A DNA stretch of 64,000 nt from assembly GCF_016862915.1 (NCBI RefSeq), contig NZ_BONW01000044.1, positions 186,001 through 250,000 of the forward strand, written 5' to 3'. Positions 26,504 to 34,851 of this stretch are shown one piece after another. Position numbers and translations under genes: made by a program. The notes beneath the pieces were generated by a model. That model did no database searches, was not told where the DNA came from, and was given only the letters and a program-made list of their open reading frames with translations. Numbering within the stretch: the first letter of the stretch is position 1; every line of letters begins with the position of its first letter. The stretch comes from Plantactinospora endophytica. GTDB taxonomy: Bacteria; Actinomycetota; Actinomycetes; Mycobacteriales; Micromonosporaceae.

Positions 26504-29500
26504 TCAGGCGTGCCGATCGGGGACGTCGAGCCGGTGCAACCGGGCGCCGACCTCGGCGGCGTCCGGATGGTGCAGTTGACGCAGCAGGTCCAGCGCCTGC
26601 CGCCAGGCGTGACCGGCCCGCTCGGGGTTGCCCGCCGCCTCCTCGGCGTCGCCGAGCTTGGCCAGGGTGTCGGCCTGCTGGTAGCGCGCCCCGAGATCCC
26701 GGAACAGGTCGAGGGCCCGGTGGTAGCAGGCGACCGCCTGCCCGTGCCGGCCCAGATGGTGGTACGCGAAACCAAGACTGTCCCAGGTGGTGGCCTGACC
26801 GTGCCGGTCACCGAGCCGGCTGAGTTGCCGCAGCGCCGGTTCGCAGCAGACGATCGCCTGCTCGTGGTCGCCGAGCAGCGAGTGGAACCAGCCGACGCTG
26901 TTCAACGCGTTCGCCTGCCCGCTGTCGTGCCCGGTCGCCCGGTGCAGTGCGAGGCTGCGCCGGGCGTACTCGAGCGCCTCCCGGTACCGCCCCCGACGCT
27001 CGAAGACCCGCGCCAGCACGTGCTGGGTGTACGCCTGACCGACCCGGTCGTCCAGCCCGACGAAGAGTTCCAGCGCCTCCCGCAGGTGCCGGTCCGCCTC
27101 GTCGTAACGGCCGAGCTGGAGATAGGCGCGGGCCAGCAGGCGGTGCGCCTGCGCCTGTCCCGCCCGGTCCGCCAGCCGGTCGGTGGCGGCCAGCGCCGCC
27201 CGCTGGGCGACCACCTGGAGATCCCACCGGCCCCACCGGTCGAAGAACACGGTCAGCGTCCGGGCGAGCTGGCAGCGGTGCCGGTCGAAGCCGGGCCCGC
27301 CCGGCTGCTGGACGGCGGCCAGCAGCACGGTGTGCTCGGCGGCGAACCACTCCAGGGCCGGCCCGTGCCCGGTCAGCCGCTCCGGCGTCACGCCCGGCCG
27401 GGCCGGGGCCGGGCTGACCGGGTCACGGTGCGGGTCGAGCAGCTTGGCAGCGGTGTGCGCGGTGTGCAGGTAGTGGTCCAGCAGCCGGTGCCGGGCCTCC
27501 TCCCGGGCCGGGCCGGGCTGCCCGGCCCGCACCTGCTCGCCGGCGAAGAGCCGGACCAGGTCGTGCATCCGGTACCGGTCCGGCAGATGCTCGTGCAGCA
27601 GGTGCGCCCCGGTCAGCTCGCGCACCAGCCGGCGTACCCGGACGACGGGCAGGCCGGCCAGGCTGGCCACCGCCGGCAGGCCGACATCGGGGCCGGGGGC
27701 GAGCCCGAGCAGCTCGAACAGCCGGGCCGCGTCCGCCGACAGGGCCCGCCGGGAGCAGGCCAGCACCGCCCGCAGGTTGGCCGCGAGTTCCCCGGCGTCG
27801 AGCGCGTCCAGCCGGGTACCCTCCTCGCGCAGCTCACCGGCGAGGCCGCGCAGGGAGAACCCCGGATCGAGGGCGGCCCGGGCCGCGACGATGCCGAGCG
27901 CCAACGGCAGGCCGGCGCAGTGGCGTACGAGTTCGTCCACCGCCTCGCCCTCGGCGGCGACCCGGGTGGCGCCGAGGTGGCCGGTGAGCAGGTCCCGTGC
28001 CTCCGCGCCAGCAAGCGCGTCGAGCGCGAGCGGTCGGGCGCCGTACCCGGTGAGCAGGCCGGCCAGCCGGTTCCGGCTGGTCACCAGGACCGCGCAGCTC
28101 GGCGTGCCGGGCAGCAGCGGGAGTATCTGCTCGGTGTCCCGGGCGTTGTCCAGCAGCACCAGCATCCGGCGGCCGGCGATCAGGCTCCGGTACAGGCCGG
28201 TCTGCGCGTCCGGGTCCGGCGGCACCGACGCCGCCGGTACGCCGAGCGCGTCCAGCAGCGCCCGCACCGCCACCGACGGCGGCACCGGCTCGCTCGCCGG
28301 GTCGAACCCGCGCAGGTTCAGGTAGAGCTGCCCGTCCGGAAAGCGGGCCAGATTCTGGTACGCCCACCGGACCGCCAGCCAGGTCTTGCCGATTCCGCCC
28401 AGGCCGCCGATCGCCGAGATCACCACGGTCTCCGGTCGCCCGTCCGGGCCGGCCGTCATCGCCCGGTCCAGGTCGGCGAGTTCCCGGCACCGTCCGGTAA
28501 ACGACGGCGGTGGCGGCGGCAACTGTCGGGGTACCGGGGTGGTAGCCGCGCGCTGCCCGGCGCCGGCACCGCTCCCCTCCCGGACCTCGACCACGCTGAG
28601 CTGCCCGGAAGTGCCGCCGGCCCCGTCCCGAGGCTCGACCACGCCGAGCTGCCCGGCAGTGCCGCCGGACCCGCGCTCGACTGACGTGACCGGGGCGGGC
28701 CGGTCCGAGCCGGATCGCGGGGTGGGCAGGGTCAGGGCCGGGTCGCCGGTCAGGATCTGCCGGTGCAGCCGGCACAGCGGGGCGCCCGGATCGGCGCCGA
28801 CCCGGTCGGCCAGGAGCAGCCGGAACCGGTGGTAGTGCTCGAGCGCCTCGGACTGCCGGCCGGACCGGTAGAGCGCGACCATGAGCTGTCCGCAGAGCCG
28901 TTCGTCCAGCGGATGCTCGGCGGCGCGTACGGTCAGCTCGTCCAGCAGTTCGGTGTGCCCACCCCGGGCGAGGACCAGCTCGTTGCGGGCCAGTTCGGCA
29001 CCGAGCCGCTGCCGGTGCAGCGCCACCCGGAGATCGTCGAACCACGGGGTGTCCAGGCCGGCGAAGGCCTCCCCGTGCCACAGCGCCAGCGCCTCCCGGT
29101 ACAGCGCCTCCGACCGTACGGCGTCCGCACCGGGCCGGGCCTGCGCGCCAAATGACGCCTCCCCGCCCGGCGACGCCTCCCCGGCGGGCCAAGCCTGCCC
29201 GCCGGGCCAGGCCGCCGCTACGGATCGGGCCTGCCGGAGCAGGTGCTGGAACCGGTGCAGGTCCACCGCCATCGGATCGACCGCGAGCAGGTAACCGGCC
29301 GGCTGTCGTACCGGTCCGGGGTGGTCGGCGGCGGCAAGCGCCTGGCGCAGCCGCGACAGGTAGCCGTGCAGCGTCTCCCGGGCCCGCTGCGGCAGCCGCT
29401 CCCCCCAGGCCCGGTCCAGCAGCCGCTCGACCGGCACCGGCCGCTCCGGCTCGACCAGCAGAGCCGCCAGCACGCACCGCTGCCGGGCGTGTCCGATGTC

Positions 29501-29560
29501 GACGACACGTCCGCCGACCCGCACCTGCACATCGCCGAGCACGCGGAACTCCACCGCCAT
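26504..29560 (-). CDS. AfsR/SARP-type transcriptional regulator (OmpR-like HTH, BTAD, NB-ARC, TPR)
   Basis: This ~1018-residue regulator has an OmpR-type winged helix (residues ~1-95, beginning FRVLGDVQVRVGG), a bacterial transcriptional activation domain (~100-250), and a Pro/Gly-rich linker containing two near-identical segments. An NB-ARC ATPase follows, with P-loop GGLGGIGKTWLA near residue 385 and LVLLDNARD later, then at least six tetratricopeptide repeats (~770-1010). This is the AfsR architecture, which activates secondary metabolism genes in actinomycetes. ATG at 29560 is chosen since the DNA-binding domain begins there. No biosynthetic cluster is visible nearby; flanking genes encode secreted repeat proteins, so targets are unknown. 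Confidence 0.9.
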   Translation of the reverse strand: MAVEFRVLGDVQVRVGGRVVDIGHARQRCVLAALLVEPERPVPVERLLDRAWGERLPQRARETLHGYLSRLRQALAAADHPGPVRQPAGYLLAVDPMAVDLHRFQHLLRQARSVAAAWPGGQAWPAGEASPGGEASFGAQARPGADAVRSEALYREALALWHGEAFAGLDTPWFDDLRVALHRQRLGAELARNELVLARGGHTELLDELTVRAAEHPLDERLCGQLMVALYRSGRQSEALEHYHRFRLLLADRVGADPGAPLCRLHRQILTGDPALTLPTPRSGSDRPAPVTSVERGSGGTAGQLGVVEPRDGAGGTSGQLSVVEVREGSGAGAGQRAATTPVPRQLPPPPPSFTGRCRELADLDRAMTAGPDGRPETVVISAIGGLGGIGKTWLAVRWAYQNLARFPDGQLYLNLRGFDPASEPVPPSVAVRALLDALGVPAASVPPDPDAQTGLYRSLIAGRRMLVLLDNARDTEQILPLLPGTPSCAVLVTSRNRLAGLLTGYGARPLALDALAGAEARDLLTGHLGATRVAAEGEAVDELVRHCAGLPLALGIVAARAALDPGFSLRGLAGELREEGTRLDALDAGELAANLRAVLACSRRALSADAARLFELLGLAPGPDVGLPAVASLAGLPVVRVRRLVRELTGAHLLHEHLPDRYRMHDLVRLFAGEQVRAGQPGPAREEARHRLLDHYLHTAHTAAKLLDPHRDPVSPAPARPGVTPERLTGHGPALEWFAAEHTVLLAAVQQPGGPGFDRHRCQLARTLTVFFDRWGRWDLQVVAQRAALAATDRLADRAGQAQAHRLLARAYLQLGRYDEADRHLREALELFVGLDDRVGQAYTQHVLARVFERRGRYREALEYARRSLALHRATGHDSGQANALNSVGWFHSLLGDHEQAIVCCEPALRQLSRLGDRHGQATTWDSLGFAYHHLGRHGQAVACYHRALDLFRDLGARYQQADTLAKLGDAEEAAGNPERAGHAWRQALDLLRQLHHPDAAEVGARLHRLDVPDRHA

Positions 29561-29813
29561 CTCGACCACCGCCCCTGTCCCCCCGGGCGGCCCGTCCGGG
29601 TACGCCGAGCACGGCTGCCGGCGGTCCGCCTGCGGGCCATCGTCGCCCGCGGATCGACGGGCGGCCCCGGCTCTGTCACGCACCCGACCGGGCGACCACC
29701 GTCGACAGCGCCGTGACCAGCGGATCCAAGGATCGCCGAAGTTTTACCGCGTACCGGCGTCCCATCCTGTTCCACACCTGTCCAACACCTCGGACCACTG
29801 AAGGGACAACGGC

Positions 29814-30338
29814 ATGCACCTCACCACCAGATTCGCCGCGTTCACCGGCGCGGTCCTGTTGATCACCGGTGGCCTGGCCGCCGGCGCCGGACCGGCCGGC
29901 GCGGACGACGACCCGCCACCCCAGCAGGCCTGCTACGCCGCCGTACCGACGATGGTCGGCGGTGCCGGCAACGACATCCTGCTCGGCGGCCCCGGGCCGG
30001 ACGTGATCGACGGCCAGGGCGGCAACGACACCATCCTCGGCCTCGGCGGCGACGACGTCATCCTGGGCCGGCTCGGGGCGGACACCATCGACGCCGGTGC
30101 CGGCGACGACCTCGTCTGCGCCGGGCCGCAGGACGACCAGGTCAACGCCGACGAGGGAAACGACACCGTCTACGGCGAGCCGGGCGACGACGCCGTCTGG
30201 GCCGGCGAGGGCGACGACAGCATGTTCGGCGGTGACGGCGACGACTTCCTCTCCGGCGAGGCCGGGAACGACCAGGGGGCGGGCGGAATCGGCGTCAACT
30301 TCTGCGCCCCGTCCACCGAGGTCCAGGTCAACTGCTGA
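29814..30338 (+). CDS. secreted RTX-type calcium-binding repeat protein
   Basis: This 174-residue protein has a Sec signal peptide (about residues 1-30, cleavage after AGA) and roughly nine glycine/aspartate-rich nonapeptides of the GGxGxDxL type, for example GGAGNDILLGG, GGNDTILGLGGDD, GDDSMFGGDGDD. These form calcium-filled beta-rolls in hemolysin-like exoproteins. It lacks an enzyme domain, and four cysteines (two of them near the C-terminus) may form disulphides. The ATG has AAGGGA about 7 bases upstream. It is divergent from the AfsR-type regulator and followed by two strong hairpins. Confidence 0.85.
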   Translation: MHLTTRFAAFTGAVLLITGGLAAGAGPAGADDDPPPQQACYAAVPTMVGGAGNDILLGGPGPDVIDGQGGNDTILGLGGDDVILGRLGADTIDAGAGDDLVCAGPQDDQVNADEGNDTVYGEPGDDAVWAGEGDDSMFGGDGDDFLSGEAGNDQGAGGIGVNFCAPSTEVQVNC

Positions 30339-30353
30339 AAGCCGGGCACGCCC

Positions 30354-30406
30354 GGTGGCGGATTTCCGCCACCTCCCGAGCGGGACGGCGCGACGCCGTC
30401 CCGCTC
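30354..30406 (+). terminator. tandem hairpin terminators
   Basis: Two perfect hairpins follow the RTX gene. The first is an 8-bp stem with a 4-nt loop (30354-30373). The second is a 13-bp stem (GAGCGGGACGGCG / CGCCGTCCCGCTC) with a 3-nt loop (30378-30406). Confidence 0.75.
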
Positions 30407-30524
30407 GACGCGGCGGCGGCTCGGCGGGCAGGGCGGTAGGCTCGGCCGACCATCCGGAGAGGCCGGTGGACGAGACGGCGTACGCGACCCGCAGCCGCCG
30501 CCGAGCGTCCGGAGAGGAGCAGGC

Positions 30525-30962
30525 GTGACGCGGAGTTCCGGCAGCACACCGTCGGCGTCCTCCGACGTACGGCCGATCGGGCGGGTCGAGTCCCCGCTGG
30601 TCGACCGGGCGTCGGCGCCGAGGCAGGGCGACGAGGGCTCGCCGGAGGCGTGGCTGGTCTTCGAGCCCGAGGTACGCGACGGGCTGCGCGACCTCCGGGC
30701 CGGCACCGACGTCCTCCTGTTGACCTGGCTCGACCGGTCCCGCCGGGACGTGCTGGTGGTACGTCCCCGGGGCGACACGAACCGGCCGCCGACCGGAGTC
30801 TTCAGCACCCGGTCCCCGGACCGGCCGAACCCGATCGGGCTGCACCGGGTACACCTGCTGGAGATCGACGACCTCAGAATCCGGGTAAGCGACCTGGAGG
30901 CGCTGGACGGCACCCCGATCCTGGACGTGAAACCGGTGCTCGACCGGGACACCGAGCGCTAA
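30525..30962 (+). CDS. trmO: tRNA (N6-threonylcarbamoyl-A37) methyltransferase, TrmO/TsaA family
   Basis: This 145-residue TrmO-type protein uses S-adenosylmethionine to methylate t6A37 in tRNA. After an unconserved ~15 residues come IGRVESP (residues 18-24), the LLLTWLDRS segment, NRPPTGVFSTRSPDRPNPIGLHRVHLLEI split across residues ~88-115 (FSTRSPDRPNPIG is the family signature) and ALDGTPILDVKP. This matches the beta-barrel core of TrmO. The GTG start has AGGAG 5 bases upstream. Its stop codon overlaps by two bases the stop of the convergent cold-shock-like gene. Confidence 0.88.
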   Translation: MTRSSGSTPSASSDVRPIGRVESPLVDRASAPRQGDEGSPEAWLVFEPEVRDGLRDLRAGTDVLLLTWLDRSRRDVLVVRPRGDTNRPPTGVFSTRSPDRPNPIGLHRVHLLEIDDLRIRVSDLEALDGTPILDVKPVLDRDTER

Positions 30963-31285
30963 CCAGCCGCGCCAGGTCCGGTGGGCGGGTCGTCGTAGGT
31001 GATGGTCACGTAGCTGGTGTACGCCCCCGGCGCGTCCCGGTCCGGCTCGCGGTCCGGCGGCTCCGCCGGGCCGTCGCTCCAGACCTTCGTGGCCCGGTAC
31101 GCGAAGCCGTCCTGCCCGGGTGCCTCCGCGTGGAACCAGACCCGCTGCCCCGGCGCCAACGTGCGGTAGCCGGGGGCGGCGATGGCGGAGAAGTGCACCC
31201 AGCAGCCGCCGGGGGTCTCGGGGGCGTCGAGCACGCCCCATCCCCGGTCGGCGTCGAAGTCGCGTACCAGGCCGACGATGGTCAC
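30959..31285 (-). CDS. diverged cold-shock-domain protein
   Basis: This 108-residue protein starts with a cold-shock-like OB fold: VGLVRDFDADRGWGVLDAP (RNP1 region, about residues 4-22), GGCWVHFSAIAAPGYRTL (RNP2 region) and GQRVWFHAEAP. A ~35-residue Pro/Asp-rich tail follows. Compared with the canonical CspA at 62.8 kb, the aromatic and basic RNP residues are partly replaced, so nucleic-acid binding is likely but altered. GTG is the start. It lies only 13 bp after the DUF397 gene, so it is probably the last gene of the XRE-DUF397-CSD unit. Confidence 0.72.
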   Translation of the reverse strand: MTIVGLVRDFDADRGWGVLDAPETPGGCWVHFSAIAAPGYRTLAPGQRVWFHAEAPGQDGFAYRATKVWSDGPAEPPDREPDRDAPGAYTSYVTITYDDPPTGPGAAG

Positions 31286-31298
31286 CGCGGATCGCCGG

Positions 31299-31490
31299 TC
31301 AGTGGTGCGACTTCGCCAGGCTGACGAACGCCTGCCAGGCGGCCGGGCCGAACGTCAGCGTGCCGCCGTCCCGGTCCTTCGTGTCCCGGACCAGGACCCG
31401 GCCGGGAAGGTTGTCGGCCACCTCGACGCACGCGCCACCGTTCGAACCACTACGACTGGACTTCCGCCACGTCGGTTCAGTTGTGCTCAT
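31299..31490 (-). CDS. DUF397 domain protein
   Basis: This 63-residue protein has the DUF397 signature: WRKSSRSGSNGGACVEVA near the start, VLVRDTKDRDGGTLTF in the middle and a terminal AWQAFVSLAK. Such proteins are actinomycete-specific, usually follow an XRE-type regulator, and in Streptomyces can antagonise or partner it (Scr1/Scr2/Scr3-like and WhiJ-like systems). The ATG starts 14 bp inside the upstream regulator gene, so translation is coupled. Confidence 0.88.
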   Translation of the reverse strand: MSTTEPTWRKSSRSGSNGGACVEVADNLPGRVLVRDTKDRDGGTLTFGPAAWQAFVSLAKSHH

Positions 31491-32259
31491 CGATAATCCT
31501 CAGGATCAGGTCTCGGGACAGGCCACACGGAAGCGCGAGGCCACTCAAACTCTCCCACGTCCGGTCGAGTTCGCGGATATCCTCGGCGTCCGCTACGGTC
31601 CGTCCCCGCAACTGGTCGTCCAGGTAACCGAGGCGAGGACTCCCGGCCCCGGGCAGGCTGGCGACGACGAAGGCGCCGGTCAGGCCGGCGTGCAGGCCGG
31701 CTGACATCGGCAGGATGCGGACCTGCACGTTCGGCGCCTCGCCGGCTTCGACGAGGTGCGCCAACTGCTCCTTCATGAGCGCTCCGTCGCCGTAGCGCAG
31801 GGCCGCCTCGCTGATGATCGCCACGAGCGTCGGTGGATCGTCACGGTCGAACGCGGCGACTTGGCGAGCGATCCGCGCGGTGGTCAACTCGTCCAGCTTG
31901 TCCCGTCGGTGCGGCCCGACGGTGAGGATCGCCCGCGCGTACGCCTCCGTCTGAAGTAGCCCGGGGATCAGGGAGTGTTCGAACCAGCGGATCAGCGTTG
32001 CCCGCTGCTCGTTGTCGGTCCAGGGCCGCAGCCAGGTCGGCCGGGCATCGTCGCGTGCCTCCTGCGCCAAACGTTGGATCTCGTCGCCGGTCTTGAACAA
32101 CTCGTCCAGCAGCCGCGCCGTATCCGGCTGGGGAATCATCCGCCCCTGCTCGAAAGAGGCGATCGAGGCGCCGCTGAGACCGACGACCGCCCCCACCTGA
32201 TCGCGGGTCATCTTCGCCCGGTTTCGCTGTTTCCTGAGGACTTCCCGTACATCGCTCAT
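31477..32259 (-). CDS. XRE-family helix-turn-helix regulator (DUF5753/Scr1-like)
   Basis: This ~260-residue regulator has an N-terminal HTH (MTRDQVGAVVGLSGASIASFEQG split over residues ~17-40) and a long C-terminal domain. That domain contains WFEHSLIPGLLQTEAYARAIL and FDRDDPPTLVAIISEAALR, typical of DUF5753. These proteins pair with DUF397 partners and act in development or toxin-antitoxin-like regulation in streptomycetes. The ATG at 32259 is chosen with GGTGGAG just before it; the TTG eight codons upstream is weaker. Divergent small genes begin 267 bp away, and an AT-rich patch near 32320-32335 marks the promoter region. Confidence 0.88.
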   Translation of the reverse strand: MSDVREVLRKQRNRAKMTRDQVGAVVGLSGASIASFEQGRMIPQPDTARLLDELFKTGDEIQRLAQEARDDARPTWLRPWTDNEQRATLIRWFEHSLIPGLLQTEAYARAILTVGPHRRDKLDELTTARIARQVAAFDRDDPPTLVAIISEAALRYGDGALMKEQLAHLVEAGEAPNVQVRILPMSAGLHAGLTGAFVVASLPGAGSPRLGYLDDQLRGRTVADAEDIRELDRTWESLSGLALPCGLSRDLILRIIDEHN

Positions 32260-32526
32260 GTACTCCACCCGACTCCAGCTCAACTCGCAAGGTTCCAGCA
32301 GGACTCTGTTCCGTTCATATTCCGCTCCTAAGGCGTTCTGGTCCAGGGTGGACTTCAGGCGAAGGATTCATTGCGTGGCGGCCCACGAGCGTTCCGGGAG
32401 TGTGGCTGCAAAGACCCGCTCCATGGCGGGTCGCCTCCGCCGACGGGGGCGGGGATGGCTCGGGGCGTACCGAGCTGCCCCGCCCCTTCTCCCACCCGCT
32501 TCCCGAGGGGCAGAGAGGTGACCCGA

Positions 32527-32871
32527 ATGAGAATCCGCGAGGTACGACGCCATTGCCGGGCGTGGTGGCTGCGCTGGCTGTTCTGTCGCTGCGGGCGCCG
32601 CTGGCGCTGCCCCGCCTTGACTCGATCGGCATCGGTTCCGCCGGACCGCGCCGCATTCCGGGCCGGGGTTCGGCACTTCCAGACCGAAGCCGCGATCGTT
32701 CGCACGGCTGCGACCGCGCGGCAGGCCCAACCGGCCCCGGGAAACAACCAAGCCAACCGCTACTACGGGTGGAACGGGCCGACGTGGGCGCGGCCGGCGT
32801 TCGATGCCGGTCGGCCGGGTGATCTCACTCCGGCACAGCGGCACCGGGCCCGGCACGCCGAGCGGGTGTAG
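32527..32871 (+). CDS. small cysteine- and arginine-rich protein of unknown function
   Basis: This is a 114-residue protein. Its N-terminal third is Arg/Trp/Cys-rich (WLFCRCGRRWRCP near residues 18-30), compatible with a small metal-binding knuckle. The rest is hydrophilic with a YYGWNGPTW segment and an Arg/His-rich end. ATG at 32527 follows AGAGAGGTG; the frame extends upstream without support. I do not recognise a named family. It is followed three bases later by another small Cys-containing protein and is divergent from the XRE-DUF397 unit. Confidence 0.55.
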   Translation: MRIREVRRHCRAWWLRWLFCRCGRRWRCPALTRSASVPPDRAAFRAGVRHFQTEAAIVRTAATARQAQPAPGNNQANRYYGWNGPTWARPAFDAGRPGDLTPAQRHRARHAERV

Positions 32872-32874
32872 ACC

Positions 32875-33171
32875 GTGATCGGGCCGTGGGTGCGATGGCA
32901 TCGGCACGTCGCCCGACGGCGGTCCCTCCCGCGTAGGCGCGTGGCGGCCGGGCAGCACGTCCCCACGGACACCTACGCGTGTCGAGAATGCGAACACGAC
33001 TGGCCCTGTCAGGACGCCCGCCTGGCTCTGCTGACCGGGTTCCACGGTGACCGGGTGGGGCTGATGATGTACCTCGCCGCACACCTCGCCCGCGCCCTGG
33101 AAGCGCTGCCCGACCGGCATCCCGCGCTGATCGTCGGCCAGATCATCTACTGGGTGCCACGCCGACGCTGA
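32875..33171 (+). CDS. small Cys-motif protein of unknown function
   Basis: This 98-residue protein has a basic N-terminus (RWHRHVARRRSLPRRR). A C-x2-C-x5-W-x-C pattern (YACRECEHDWPCQDAR, about residues 34-49) follows, then a helical C-terminal part (LMMYLAAHLARALEALPD). Similar short actinomycete proteins are often labelled flavin reductase in databases, a name I would not trust. The GTG start is 3 bp past the stop of the previous gene, so the two form an operon. A 9-bp-stem hairpin follows at 33247-33273. Confidence 0.6.
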   Translation: MIGPWVRWHRHVARRRSLPRRRVAAGQHVPTDTYACRECEHDWPCQDARLALLTGFHGDRVGLMMYLAAHLARALEALPDRHPALIVGQIIYWVPRRR

Positions 33172-33246
33172 GCAGCTTGCCTCATCACCCGACACCCGCC
33201 CCGGGCCGTCATCTCTTCCCCCACAGCATGGCGGCCCGGGGTGGGC

Positions 33247-33273
33247 CGACGGTGGCCGGAACCACCACCGTCG
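33247..33273 (+). terminator. hairpin terminator after the small-protein pair
   Basis: A perfect 9-bp stem (CGACGGTGG at 33247-33255 and its complement at 33265-33273) closes a 9-nt loop. I see no gene in 33172-33391. Confidence 0.5.
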
Positions 33274-33391
33274 ACAACGGCCGCCCGGAGGCCAGCAGGT
33301 TCTACCGCCACTTCCACAGCGAAGGCGCCCGTCGAGTACGACCGGGCTACTTTCTCGTGAGCGTGGCCGGCCGGCGCTGTCTCCGGTTGCC

Positions 33392-33961
33392 TCACCGCCG
33401 GCCGCGTCGGCGGCGTCGCGCACCCCCGCCGCCCCACCGCTGCGCCGTTCTCGTGCGTCCGCGACGGCCTTTCGCCGGTGAAGGCGCTGCGGCGTCGCGC
33501 GGGCTGACCCACCACCCGAAGACCATCCCGGCCAGGACCAGGCAGAAGGTGCCGACGATCAGGCTCTGCTGCCACTCATCGTCCGGCGGCCACGCCTTCG
33601 ACGACCCCGGCCCGACCACCCGAGCGTCAAGGGCGAGCGGAGATCCCGCCACACCCGGGTCCTCGTCGAAGTGGCTCTCGTACCGGACCCCGCTGAGCCG
33701 CAGCCTGCCGTCGCTGGAAACGAAGGTGCCGTGACACCACCACGGGTTGCCCTTGCCCCACTCGTCGAGGGCGCACCGGTCGACCGTCAGGGTCCCACCG
33801 ACGCCCCACTTCTGGGCCCGCAAACTGTCGACGCCGGCGCTCAGCGGCGTCAAGGCGAGGAAGAGGAAGAAGCCGACAACGGCCACCCCCACGAGGTTGA
33901 ACCACCCTTGGTCCCACACGTGGTCCACCCGCCGTAGCAGTGCCCTGCCTACCCGCGACAT
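33392..33961 (-). CDS. two-helix membrane protein of unknown function
   Basis: This ~189-residue protein has a membrane segment at about residues 22-42 (NLVGVAVVGFFLFLALTPL). An ~85-residue extracytoplasmic domain with two Cys follows (DRCALDEWGKGNPWWCHGTF), then a second membrane segment at about 135-155 and an Arg/Gly-rich cytoplasmic tail. No named family is recognised. ATG at 33961 is chosen as it gives a short N-terminus before the first helix. It is the gene nearest yebC at the right edge of the accessory block. Confidence 0.7.
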   Translation of the reverse strand: MSRVGRALLRRVDHVWDQGWFNLVGVAVVGFFLFLALTPLSAGVDSLRAQKWGVGGTLTVDRCALDEWGKGNPWWCHGTFVSSDGRLRLSGVRYESHFDEDPGVAGSPLALDARVVGPGSSKAWPPDDEWQQSLIVGTFCLVLAGMVFGWWVSPRDAAAPSPAKGRRGRTRTAQRWGGGGARRRRRGRR

Positions 33962-34041
33962 GCCGGCCACGGTAGGTGGTCCCCGCGAGCCCGGCACCCG
34001 TGCAGATCCGCCAAAACACGGCCGGCGCGTGCCCGGCTGGT

Positions 34042-34081
34042 GTTCCCCGGTTTCCCGGAGTCTCCGAGCTACCGGGGGAAC
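34042..34081 (-). terminator. hairpin terminator after yebC
   Basis: GTTCCCCGG (34042-34050) and CCGGGGGAAC (34072-34081) form a near-perfect stem with one bulge, 20 bp past the yebC stop. It fits the end of the pdxS-pdxT-yebC group. Confidence 0.5.
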
Positions 34082-34101
34082 CTCAAGGTGACGTCGGAGT
34101 A

Positions 34102-34851
34102 CTAGCTGAGTTCCGCGAGCATCTCGTCGGAGACGTCGAAGTTGCCGTAGACGTTCTGCACGTCGTCGGAGTCTTCCAGCGCGTCGATCAGCTTGAACAC
34201 CTTCCGGGCGCCGTCCTCGTCCAGCGGTACGGTCACGCTGGGCACCAGCGAGGACTCGGCCGACTCGTAGTCGATGCCGGCGTCCTGCAACGCGGTCCGG
34301 ACGGCGATCAGGTCACCGGGCTCGGAGACCACCTCGAACGCCTCGTCCAGGTCGTTGACCTCCTCGGCCCCCGCGTCGAGTACGGCGAGCAGCACGTCGT
34401 CCTCGGACAGGCCGGCCTTCGGCACGATCACCACGCCCTTGCGGGAGAACATGTACGACACCGAGCCCGCGTCCGCCAGCGAGCCGCCGTTGCGGGTCAG
34501 CGCGGTGCGTACCTCGGTCGCGGCCCGGTTGCGGTTGTCGGTCAGGCACTCGATCAACAGCGCGACGCCGCCCGGGGCGTACCCCTCGTACATCACCGTC
34601 TGCCAGTCGGCGCCGCCGGCCTCCAGGCCGGAACCGCGCTTGACGGCCCGGTCGATGTTGTCGTTCGGCACCGAGTTCTTCTTCGCCTTCTGGATGGCGT
34701 CGAAGAGGGTCGGGTTACCGGCCGGATCGCCACCGCCGGTACGCGCCGCGACCTCGACGTTCTTGATGAGCTTGGCGAACATCTTGCCGCGCTTGGCGTC
34801 GATGACCGCCTTCTTGTGCTTCGTCGTCGCCCACTTTGAGTGGCCGGACAT
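34102..34851 (-). CDS. yebC: YebC/PmpR family protein
   Basis: This 249-residue protein begins [22 protein letters not shown], the classic YebC start, and is of full family length. [36 protein letters not shown] (split) and [16 protein letters not shown] are family hallmarks. YebC-type proteins act as transcriptional regulators or, in recent work, as ribosome-associated factors that relieve stalling at proline-rich stretches. ATG 34851 is preceded by GGAGG at 7 bases. In many actinobacteria yebC immediately precedes ruvC; here ruvC is 18 kb away. Confidence 0.96.
   Translation of the reverse strand: MSGHSKWATTKHKKAVIDAKRGKMFAKLIKNVEVAARTGGGDPAGNPTLFDAIQKAKKNSVPNDNIDRAVKRGSGLEAGGADWQTVMYEGYAPGGVALLIECLTDNRNRAATEVRTALTRNGGSLADAGSVSYMFSRKGVVIVPKAGLSEDDVLLAVLDAGAEEVNDLDEAFEVVSEPGDLIAVRTALQDAGIDYESAESSLVPSVTVPLDEDGARKVFKLIDALEDSDDVQNVYGNFDVSDEMLAELS

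Noticed and set aside
26510-28684. Open frame of ~724 codons on the plus strand opposite the AfsR-type gene
   Set aside because: Composition and lack of motifs mark it as the mirror of the real gene.
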